From CAZXWK01 sp964644675 (GTDB taxonomy: Bacteria; Actinomycetota; Coriobacteriia; Anaerosomatales; JAAXUF01), in contig CAZXWK010000018.1 of the NCBI GenBank assembly GCA_964644675.1, forward strand, positions 1 through 39,778: a stretch of 39,778 bases of DNA, given 5' to 3'. The notes under the pieces are model-generated. The model did not search any database and had not been told where the DNA came from. It was given only the letters and a program-made list of their open reading frames with translations. The translations under genes and the position numbers were made by a program. Below are positions 16,053 through 22,827 of this stretch, piece by piece (position 1 is the stretch's first letter; each line of letters opens with the position of its first letter).

Positions 16053-17093
16053 GTGGCGCGCTGGAACACCGTGCGCAAGTTCTACCGATACCGGCGGCGC
16101 ATGAACGGGCTCGCCTGGCACGAGAAGGTCCACTACGTGGGCAACGTGCTCGTGGGCGAAACGTTCGGGCGCAGCGTGCCCGGCTTTGGTCCGCGCCTGA
16201 TCGAGATCACGCTGACGCACCGCTGCCAGTGCGCGTGCGAGCACTGCTACGACGCCACTCCCGAGAACCATCACTCCGCCGGCGACCTGACGACCGAGGA
16301 GGTCGTCTCGGTCCTGAAGCAGGCGCGTGAGATCGGCTTCACCGAGGTCAACTTCACGGGCGGCGAACCGCTGCTCCGCTCCGACATCGTCGAACTCGTC
16401 GCGGTGGCACGCGCGAGCGGTCTCGCACCCAAGATCAACACGAACGGCGTCCGGCTCGACGCGGAGATGGCACGGCGGCTCGCGGATGCCGGCCTGTCGT
16501 GGGGCGCCGTCTCGATCGACAGCGCGGATCCCGCCACGCATGACACGCTGCGCCGCCGCGAGGGTTGCTTCGACGACGCCGTCGCGGGGATCCGGCACCT
16601 CGTCGATCTCGGCGTGCCGGCGAGCATCACGACGTACGCGCGCCGCGACAGCATCGATGGCGGCCTCGCCCAGATCGTGGCACTCGGCCACGAGCTGGGC
16701 GTCGAGACCGTGCGCATCCTCTTGCCGGTACCGTTGGGCAGCTACGAGGACTCCGTCGACCAGGTGCTGACCCCGGAGGAGAAGGCACGCGTGCGCGAGC
16801 TCCTCGACGACCCGATCGTGACGATGGAGTCCCCCCGGGAGCGCAGCAAGTGCCGTGCGGCGGTCACCAAGCTCAATGTCGCCCCCGACGGCACGGTCAC
16901 CCCGTGCGTCTTCGTGCCGCTCGGCTACGGGAGCGTCCGCGAGACGCCGCTCAAGGTGATCTGGGACGTCATCGCCGAGTTCGACCGGATGCAGAAGGTC
17001 GAAGGCCACTGCCCCATGTGCGATCCCGAATTCCGCGCGCGGCTCGTGCTCATCACCGAGCAGAAGCAGGGGCACCCGGAGCCCGTCGGCTAG
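16053..17093 (+). CDS. Radical SAM protein with twitch/SPASM-like C-terminal cysteines
   Basis: Predicted 346-residue radical SAM enzyme. The [4Fe-4S]/SAM site is C58-x3-C62-x2-C65 (in LTHRCQCACEHCYD), followed by the NFTGGEPLLR motif at 100-109 that binds SAM. The C-terminal region has C267-x12-G-x4-C285 and later C320-x2-C323, which matches a reduced SPASM (twitch) auxiliary-cluster site. Start: GTG after CTGGAGGGG. It sits between the sugar aminotransferase and the sugar-phosphate transferase. No short precursor-peptide gene is visible on either side, so a peptide-modifying role has no local support; a sugar or cofactor modification is possible. Function unknown. Confidence 0.8.
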   Translation: MARWNTVRKFYRYRRRMNGLAWHEKVHYVGNVLVGETFGRSVPGFGPRLIEITLTHRCQCACEHCYDATPENHHSAGDLTTEEVVSVLKQAREIGFTEVNFTGGEPLLRSDIVELVAVARASGLAPKINTNGVRLDAEMARRLADAGLSWGAVSIDSADPATHDTLRRREGCFDDAVAGIRHLVDLGVPASITTYARRDSIDGGLAQIVALGHELGVETVRILLPVPLGSYEDSVDQVLTPEEKARVRELLDDPIVTMESPRERSKCRAAVTKLNVAPDGTVTPCVFVPLGYGSVRETPLKVIWDVIAEFDRMQKVEGHCPMCDPEFRARLVLITEQKQGHPEPVG

Positions 17094-17353
17094 GGCCGCG
17101 CACGCCACTCGCAGAATCGTCCGGCCGGGTGATTGAAGTCCCCGCCTCTCCTGCCGATACAACCCATGCGGGCCGTTACCGTTCGGTCGCAGGCGACCGG
17201 TCCCATACGTCGCCGAGAGAGGCGATGCGGGACCGTGTGCGTTTGCGCAGCTCGTATGCGGTAAAGATAGGTATACTGGCACTTCACGCTGTATCTCGGG
17301 CGTCTTGGAGGGCGAGTGAGACTCAGCAGCTTCGGCAGCCGGCGTGAAGGGGG
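17094..17353 (+). other. Intergenic region with a candidate promoter for the sugar transferase
   Basis: This 260-bp space holds no credible gene; a 40-codon ATG frame at 17225-17347 has no Shine-Dalgarno and atypical codon use. The AT-rich patch at 17258-17277 ends in TATACT (17272-17277), a good -10 hexamer with no matched -35 (TTGCGC at 17243-17248 is 23 bp away). A 6-bp hairpin lies at 17184-17199. A separate transcript for the downstream three genes probably starts here. Confidence 0.4.
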
Positions 17354-18829
17354 GTGCGGACGATCATGGTTGACGCGACTGTACGTGCAGGCACTGTCGG
17401 GCGCCGACTCGCCTGGGTATCCGCACGCACCCAGCTCGGCTGGGCGAGCGCCGTCGCAGACGTCGCAGCCATGCTCGGAGCCTACGGCGTAGCCTTGGTC
17501 CTTGCGTCCGCGTTGATCCCAGGGGTCAGCTCGGGCGTCCCGTTCTGGCCGGCAGCTGCGTTCGCGGCCGCCACGCTCGCCGTGTTCTACGTGACGGGGC
17601 TCTACGAGCTCGAAGCGTACATCTCGCGGCCTCTCCACCTCTGGACCCTCCTCAAGGCCGGCCTCATCGCGATGGCGCTGTCGGCGTTCACGATGCTCGT
17701 GTCTCCCTCGGAAGCCACGCCTGAGTACCGGCTCGCGTTCCTGCTCTCCTTCGCCCTCTTCATCACGTTCACTGGCGTGCTCCGCTTCGTCCTGATCGAC
17801 GGCCTGTGCGGCGTCTGGCTGCGACACCGCAAGCCGGTCTCCCTGCTCGTCGGAGACTCCGAGACGACCGGCGCGCTGGCGCGCAGGCTCGCGAACCTGC
17901 GCGGTTTCCAGCGTGTCGAGCGGGTCTCCTCGGCGAGCCTCAGCCGGGATGCCGAAAGCGCGATCGGTGACGTGCTCGAGCGCGGCATCCCGATGGGATC
18001 TATGATCGCGGCCGTCTTCATCGACGCGTCCGCCATGTCACCCCGCGAGGCGTTCAACGCGACCACCGCCGCCCAGGCACTCGGAACCGAGGTGTACGTT
18101 CTCTCGCCGCTGCTCGGGGGGCTCGAGACCAACCGGCTCCTGCGCAACCTGTTCGGAGCTCCCGCGGTCCGCGTGCGCAGGTCGCTGCGGGACGCCGAGC
18201 CGTACGCGCTGAAGCGCGCCTTCGACGTGGCCGGCTCCTCGGTGCTGCTGCTTCTCGCGGCACCGGTCATCGCCGCACTGGGCGCTGCGGTACGGATGAG
18301 CTCTCCGGGACCGGTCTTCTACCGGCAGACCCGCGTCGGGCAGGGCGGCACCCCGTTCAAGTTCGTCAAGCTGCGCTCCATGATCGTCGACGGCGACGAA
18401 GGCATTCACGAGGAGTACGTGAAGTCCTTCATGAACGGGACGGCTGACACGGTCGCGGCGGCGAATGGCGACGAGGTCTACAAGAAGCTCGACGACCCTC
18501 GCATCACGCCGGTCGGCCGCTTCATCCGCAAGTACTCGCTCGACGAGATCCCGCAGTTCTACAACGTCTTCCGAGGCGACATGAGCCTGGTCGGCCCCCG
18601 TCCTCCGCTCCCGTATGAAGTCCGCGAGTACGACGAGTGGGACGTGCTTCGCCTCACGGTTCCCTCGGGGATCACGGGCCTTTGGCAGGTCGAAGGTCGC
18701 AGCCGGGTGTCATTCGACGAGATGATCTTGCAGGACCTGATGTACGCGCAGAACATGCGCCTGCTGGTGGACATCGGGCTGTGTCTGAGAACGCTGCCGG
18801 CCGCTCTTCTCGGCGGTGGTGGGGGGTAG
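17354..18829 (+). CDS. Polyprenyl-phosphate sugar-1-phosphate transferase (WbaP/WcaJ-like)
   Basis: Predicted 491-residue membrane enzyme that starts repeat-unit synthesis by moving a sugar-1-phosphate from a nucleotide sugar to undecaprenyl phosphate. Four to five TM helices lie in the first ~150 residues, then a nucleotide-binding-like CoA_binding_3 region, another hydrophobic segment (about 295-318) and the catalytic domain: SSPGPVFYRQTRVGQGG, FKFVKLRSM, RKYSLDEIPQFYNV, MSLVGPRPP and the C-terminal GLWQV. These are the PglC/WbaP core motifs, including the D-E pair in SLDEIPQ. Start is ambiguous: GTG at 17354 or ATG at 17366 (12 nt later), both served by AAGGGGGG at 17347-17354. Confidence 0.9.
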   Translation: MRTIMVDATVRAGTVGRRLAWVSARTQLGWASAVADVAAMLGAYGVALVLASALIPGVSSGVPFWPAAAFAAATLAVFYVTGLYELEAYISRPLHLWTLLKAGLIAMALSAFTMLVSPSEATPEYRLAFLLSFALFITFTGVLRFVLIDGLCGVWLRHRKPVSLLVGDSETTGALARRLANLRGFQRVERVSSASLSRDAESAIGDVLERGIPMGSMIAAVFIDASAMSPREAFNATTAAQALGTEVYVLSPLLGGLETNRLLRNLFGAPAVRVRRSLRDAEPYALKRAFDVAGSSVLLLLAAPVIAALGAAVRMSSPGPVFYRQTRVGQGGTPFKFVKLRSMIVDGDEGIHEEYVKSFMNGTADTVAAANGDEVYKKLDDPRITPVGRFIRKYSLDEIPQFYNVFRGDMSLVGPRPPLPYEVREYDEWDVLRLTVPSGITGLWQVEGRSRVSFDEMILQDLMYAQNMRLLVDIGLCLRTLPAALLGGGGG

Positions 18830-18871
18830 GAGCGAACCGGGCGCGCAAGCGCCCGATCGGAGGGAGACCCG

Positions 18872-19939
18872 ATGTCGCACGTGACGGTGGGCCTTGTCGG
18901 CTACGGCTACTGGGGCCCCAATCTACTGCGCAACTACATGGAGCTCGATGGAGCGCAGCCCAAGTGGGTCTGCGACCTCGATCAGGCGCGTCTCGCCAAG
19001 GCGAGCGGGCGCTATCCCTCCGTGCGGACTACGACCGATGTCGAGGACATCCTCCGCGATCCGGACGTTGAGGCGGTGCTGATCGCCACGCCCATCTCGA
19101 GCCACCACGAGCTGGCGATGCGCGCGCTCAATGCCGGCAAGCACGTGTTCGTGGAGAAGCCGCTCGCGACGAGCGTCGAGGAGTGCGACGAGCTGTGCGC
19201 GACCGCTGACGCGGCGGGGCTGACGCTCATGGTCGGTCACACGTTCGTGTACAGTCCGCCCGTGCGCTCGGTCCACAAGATCCTGAAGTCCGGCGAGCTC
19301 GGCGACATCTACTTCGTCCAGTGCTCTCGCGTGAACCTGGGCCTGCACCAGAAGGACGTGAGCGTCGTCTGGGACCTCGCTCCCCACGACCTCTCGATTC
19401 TCGAGTACTGGCTGTCCGAGGCGCCCGTCTCGGTCCAGGCGATGGGCCGCAGCTGCATCAACAACGGGATACCCGACGTGGCGTTCCTGAGCGTTCGCTA
19501 CGCGAGCGGTGTGATCGCCGAGCTCCAGGTCTCGTGGCTCTCCCCGGTGAAGCTGCGCCGGACCATCGTCGTCGGCAGCAAGAAGATGCTCATGTACGAC
19601 GACACGGAGAGCGTCGAGAAGGTCAAGATCTTCGACCAGGGCGTCGACTACAAGGACCCCGAGACGTTCGGCGAGTTCCAGCTCTCGTACCGCACGGGCG
19701 GCATCTACGCGCCCAAGGTCGACAGCACCGAGCCGCTGAGCGCCGAGGCGGCCCACTTCATCGAGTGCGTCCGCACCGGATGCAGGCCGATCACCGACGG
19801 CGCGGCCGGACGCTCGGTCGTCGCCGCTCTCGAGGCCGCGCAGCGCTCGCTCGACGAAGCCGCCAACATCCGAAACGAGCGCCGCGGCGTGGTCCGGAAC
19901 GACCACCCGCGCGACTTCTCGCGCATGGACGAGGTCTAG
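18872..19939 (+). CDS. Gfo/Idh/MocA-family sugar dehydrogenase
   Basis: Predicted 355-residue NAD(P)-dependent oxidoreductase. The N-terminal Rossmann fold opens VGLVGYGYWGPNLLRN; the family EKP motif is at KHVFVEKPLAT (about 89-99), whose Lys is catalytic in relatives. A WDLAPHDLSILEYWL stretch near residue 170 matches the D-x3-H substrate site, and the C-terminal beta-sheet domain is complete. GGAGGGAGA precedes the ATG. It is separated by 2 nt from the acetyltransferase and so is probably co-translated. Together with the aminotransferase at 14827 it resembles WbpB/WlbA-type oxidation of a nucleotide sugar at C3; the exact substrate is inferred. Confidence 0.88.
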   Translation: MSHVTVGLVGYGYWGPNLLRNYMELDGAQPKWVCDLDQARLAKASGRYPSVRTTTDVEDILRDPDVEAVLIATPISSHHELAMRALNAGKHVFVEKPLATSVEECDELCATADAAGLTLMVGHTFVYSPPVRSVHKILKSGELGDIYFVQCSRVNLGLHQKDVSVVWDLAPHDLSILEYWLSEAPVSVQAMGRSCINNGIPDVAFLSVRYASGVIAELQVSWLSPVKLRRTIVVGSKKMLMYDDTESVEKVKIFDQGVDYKDPETFGEFQLSYRTGGIYAPKVDSTEPLSAEAAHFIECVRTGCRPITDGAAGRSVVAALEAAQRSLDEAANIRNERRGVVRNDHPRDFSRMDEV

Positions 19940-19941
19940 CG

Positions 19942-20607
19942 GTGGACTCCGTCGAGGGGGCACGCATCGCACCGCGCGTCGTGTTGGGCGAGCGGTGCGA
20001 TCTGCAGGAACCGTGCATCCTCGGCAAGGCGCCCCGTGGCGCCGAGCACGGCGAACTCGAGTTGCGCATCGGCGACGACGCGACGGTGCGCCCGTTCACG
20101 ACCATCTACGCAGGTTCCGTCATCGGAGACCGGCTCCAGACCGGACAGGGTGCGTCGATCCGCGAGGACAACGTGATCGGGAACGACGTGTCGATCGGCA
20201 CCAACGCCGTGCTCGAGTTCGGCAACCGCATCGGGGACCGCGTGCGCATCCACTCGGGATGCTTCCTCGAGCTGGTCACGATCGAGGACGACGTGTTCGT
20301 CGGCCCCAACGTCACCTTCACCGACGACCCGCACCCCATGGGCTGCGCGCACTACACCGAGTGCAAGGGCGGTGCGACCGTGAAGCGCTTCGCGCGCATC
20401 GGCGCGAACGCGACCATCCTGCCAGGAGTGGTGATCGGCGAGAACTCGCTCGTGGGCGCCGGCGCGGTCGTGGTGCACGACGTGCCCGACGGCGCCGTGG
20501 TGGCGGGCAACCCCGCGCACGTGGTGAAGCAGGTGGCCGACCTCGAATGCTTCGCGGGCTTCTACGAGCGGCCGTACATGTGGCCGCCGTACGAGCAGAG
20601 CGAGTAG
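19942..20607 (+). CDS. Hexapeptide-repeat (LbH) N-acetyltransferase, WbpD/WlbB-like
   Basis: Predicted 221-residue left-handed beta-helix acyltransferase. Repeated [LIV]-G-x4 hexads run from about residue 8 to 175 (for example VIGNDVSIG, RIGDRVRIH, RIGANATILPGVVIG, SLVGAGAVV). A loop with TDDPHPM near residue 128 is where the catalytic histidine of such sugar acetyltransferases lies. The C-terminus VVAGNPAHVVKQ is the usual helix entry. GTG at 19942 is used, 2 nt after the dehydrogenase stop; the longer open frame upstream overlaps that gene. It would acetylate the amino group put on by the DegT-type enzyme. Converges on hspR with a 2-nt spacer and no visible terminator. Confidence 0.85.
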   Translation: MDSVEGARIAPRVVLGERCDLQEPCILGKAPRGAEHGELELRIGDDATVRPFTTIYAGSVIGDRLQTGQGASIREDNVIGNDVSIGTNAVLEFGNRIGDRVRIHSGCFLELVTIEDDVFVGPNVTFTDDPHPMGCAHYTECKGGATVKRFARIGANATILPGVVIGENSLVGAGAVVVHDVPDGAVVAGNPAHVVKQVADLECFAGFYERPYMWPPYEQSE

Positions 20608-20609
20608 CC

Positions 20610-21023
20610 TCAGCCCTCCTGGCCGTAGCGCCTGATCCCCGGACCGCGCTCGATCCGCACGAGCGCGCGCACCTGTCCGTGCGAGACGTGTTCGCGCGCG
20701 AGGCGCGCCGCGGCCTCGGCCCGCCGCAGGCGCTCGCGCATGACCGCCATCTCGGCATGCATGCGCTCGAGCTCCCGCTGCAGCTCGATGATCCGCTCGA
20801 CGCCGGCGAGGTTGACGCCCTCTTCCTGGGTGAGCTGCTGGATCTGGCGCAGGCGGTCCACGTCGGCCTGCGAGTAGAGCCGCGTGTTGCCGGCGGAACG
20901 GCTCGGCTGGATGAGGCATTTGCGCTCGTAGATGCGCAGGGTCTGCGGGTGGACCCCGGCGAGGTCGGCCGCGACGCTGATCATGTACAGCGGCCTGTCG
21001 TAATCCCGGTGTTCGCGAGCCAT
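20610..21023 (-). CDS. hspR: MerR-family heat-shock repressor HspR
   Basis: Predicted 137-residue repressor. The N-terminal MerR-type helix-turn-helix has MISVAADLAGVHPQTLRIYE, with the HPQTLR motif that marks HspR, then the wing ending RLYSQADVDRLR. A dimerisation coiled coil follows (about residues 75-115). Last gene of dnaK-grpE-dnaJ-hspR, the gene order typical of actinobacteria, where HspR with DnaK as co-repressor binds HAIR operators and silences the operon until heat stress. No perfect HAIR (CTTGAGT-N7-ACTCAAG) was found upstream of dnaK. It starts 25 nt after dnaJ. Confidence 0.95.
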   Translation of the reverse strand: MAREHRDYDRPLYMISVAADLAGVHPQTLRIYERKCLIQPSRSAGNTRLYSQADVDRLRQIQQLTQEEGVNLAGVERIIELQRELERMHAEMAVMRERLRRAEAAARLAREHVSHGQVRALVRIERGPGIRRYGQEG

Positions 21024-21048
21024 GGTCCGTTCCCTTCGATCCCGAGCG

Positions 21049-22173
21049 CTACCCGATGTGCGCCCGCACGTCCTCGGTCTGCTCGGCGGCGAACCGCTCG
21101 AGCGTTTCCTTCTGTTCGTCGGTCAGGTGCTTGGGTACCACGAGGTGCACCCGCACCTTGAGGTCTCCCGAACCGCCGCCCTTGAGCTTGGGCGCGCCCT
21201 TGCCGGCGATGCGGAACGTCGCGCCGTCCTGCGTCCCCGCGGGGACCTTGAGCTTCACCTTCTTGCCGTCGGGCGCCGGGACCGTGACCTGCGTCCCGAG
21301 TGCCGCCTCCGGGAACGTCACCGGCAGATCGAGCACCACGTCGGCGCCGTCGCGCGTGTAGTACGGGTGCGGCTTGATGCGCGTCACCACGTACAGGTCG
21401 CCGGCGGGCCCGCCGTTGGTGCCAGTCGCACCCTTGCCCTTGAAGCGCAGCTTGCCGCCGTCGGTCGCGCCGGCCGGTACGTTCACGGTGACCGGCACGC
21501 GCCTCGTGACCGTCCCGGAGCCGCGGCACGCGCCGCACGGCTGCTCGACGATCGTGCCCGAGCCACCGCACCGCGGGCACGCGCGCGAGAAGCCGAACAT
21601 GCCCTGGCCCTCGCTCACCGCACCGGTCCCGCCGCAGGCGGGGCAGCTCACCGGCGAGGTGCCCGGCTTCGCGCCCGACCCCTTGCACGTCGCGCACGTC
21701 TCCTCGCGGTCCACCTCGATCTTGGTCGAGGTGCCCGAGAATGCCTGCTCGAACGTGAGGTCCAGGTCGAGCTGGAGGTCCGAGCCGCGGTGCGGCTGCG
21801 GCCTGGCGCCGCGCCCGCCCCGACCCCGGCCTCCGCCACCGAACACGCTGCCGAAGATGTCGCCGAGGTCGCCCAGGTCGCCCAGGTCCACGTTCTGGTA
21901 CGAGAAGCCGCCCGCGCCCGGCGCTCCCGGACCCGCGCCGTATCCGGGTGGGACACCGCCCGAGAAGTACTGGCCGTACTGGTCGTACTGCTTGCGCTTC
22001 TCTTCGTCCGAGAGGACCTCGTACGCCTCGTTGAGCTCCTTGAACTTCTCCTCGTCGCCCCCGGCGTCGGGGTGGTGCTTGCGCGCGAGACGACGGAACG
22101 CCTTCTTGATCTCGTCGGCGCTCGCCGTCTTCTTGACGCCCAGGACGTCGTAGTAGTCGGTGGTAGGAGCCAT
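21049..22173 (-). CDS. dnaJ: Chaperone DnaJ (type I)
   Basis: Predicted 374-residue co-chaperone that stimulates DnaK ATPase and delivers unfolded clients. The J domain (about 5-70) keeps the HPD tripeptide at 34-36. A Gly/Phe-rich region (about 78-125) includes a short LGDLGD repeat. The zinc domain has the four CxxCxGxG repeats (CATCKGSG, CPACGGTG, CPRCGGSG, CGACRGSG), followed by the two beta C-terminal client-binding domains. Length is normal. It starts 3 nt after the grpE stop, in one operon. Confidence 0.97.
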   Translation of the reverse strand: MAPTTDYYDVLGVKKTASADEIKKAFRRLARKHHPDAGGDEEKFKELNEAYEVLSDEEKRKQYDQYGQYFSGGVPPGYGAGPGAPGAGGFSYQNVDLGDLGDLGDIFGSVFGGGGRGRGGRGARPQPHRGSDLQLDLDLTFEQAFSGTSTKIEVDREETCATCKGSGAKPGTSPVSCPACGGTGAVSEGQGMFGFSRACPRCGGSGTIVEQPCGACRGSGTVTRRVPVTVNVPAGATDGGKLRFKGKGATGTNGGPAGDLYVVTRIKPHPYYTRDGADVVLDLPVTFPEAALGTQVTVPAPDGKKVKLKVPAGTQDGATFRIAGKGAPKLKGGGSGDLKVRVHLVVPKHLTDEQKETLERFAAEQTEDVRAHIG

Positions 22174-22176
22174 GGT

Positions 22177-22827
22177 CTAGCCTCCCGCCGCAGGTCCCCC
22201 GGTCGAGACGACCACCATCGCCGAGCGGATGATCCGCCCGCCCATCGAGTAGCCCTTCTGGAAGACCTCGACGACGGTTCCCTCCGGGACCTCCGGGTTC
22301 TCGGCCTGGCTGACGGCCTGCTGCGTCATCGGGTCGAACGGCTCGCCGAAGGGGTCGATGATCTCGACGCCCTCCTTGCCGAGAACCCCGACGACCTGCG
22401 CGTGGACCGCCTCGACGCCGGCGAGCAGGTGCTTGAGGTCGCCGCCCGCGGTCGTGTGGTCGATCGCCCGCTCGAGGTTGTCGATCGCGGGCAGCAGCTC
22501 GACGACGAGCCGCTCGGTCGCACGCTTGCGCTCGTCCTCGCGCTCGCGCGTGACGCGTTTGCGGAAGTTCTCGAACTCGGCCTGCTTGCGCAGCAGCGCA
22601 TCACGCAGCTCCGCGGCCTGCTCGAGCGCCTCGGCGAGCTCGTCAGCGACCACGTCCCCGCGCATCTCGTACTCAGGACCCAGATCGGCGACGAGCTCGG
22701 GATCGACCGCGCCGGGGGCCGCCGCCGAGGAGGGGCCAGCAGGCCCCTCCCCCGACGGATGTCTTGGAGGGGGCGGGGCCTGCTGGCCCCTCCCCTCCGC
22801 AGCGTTGTCGTCGCGGTCGATCATCAC
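22177..22827 (-). CDS. grpE: Nucleotide-exchange factor GrpE
   Basis: Predicted 216-residue dimeric exchange factor for DnaK. A ~60-residue low-complexity N-terminal extension rich in Pro, Gly and Ala is followed by the long coiled coil (LAEALEQAAELRDALLRKQ region, about 68-120) and the C-terminal beta domain with DNLERAI and GYSMGGRIIRSAMV. The extension is encoded by a long DNA palindrome (22729-22793). Start: GTG at 22827 overlapping the dnaK stop as GTGA, with ATG at 22824 immediately after; GGAG lies 7 nt before the GTG. Confidence 0.95.
   Translation of the reverse strand: MMIDRDDNAAEGRGQQAPPPPRHPSGEGPAGPSSAAAPGAVDPELVADLGPEYEMRGDVVADELAEALEQAAELRDALLRKQAEFENFRKRVTREREDERKRATERLVVELLPAIDNLERAIDHTTAGGDLKHLLAGVEAVHAQVVGVLGKEGVEIIDPFGEPFDPMTQQAVSQAENPEVPEGTVVEVFQKGYSMGGRIIRSAMVVVSTGGPAAGG
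22729..22793. repeat. Long palindrome inside grpE
   Basis: Arms 22729-22747 and 22775-22793 are perfect 19-bp inverted copies. After one mismatch they extend by five G:C pairs (22749-22753 with 22769-22773), leaving a 15-nt loop. Each arm is itself palindromic (GGGGCC-AGCA-GGCCCC), so a cruciform with secondary hairpins can form. The stretch encodes the disordered GrpE N-terminal linker without breaking frame. Confidence 0.9.

Noticed and set aside
17225..17347. Possible small peptide gene next to the radical SAM gene (a modified-peptide precursor)
   Set aside because: The 40-codon frame has no Shine-Dalgarno, uses codons unlike its neighbours, overlaps a promoter-like AT-rich patch and lacks a leader/core pattern.
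21840..21900. GTCGCCCAG-type short tandem repeat in dnaJ
   Set aside because: It encodes the Gly/Asp-rich LGDLGD stretch of the normal G/F region and shows no inverted arms; ordinary low-complexity coding.
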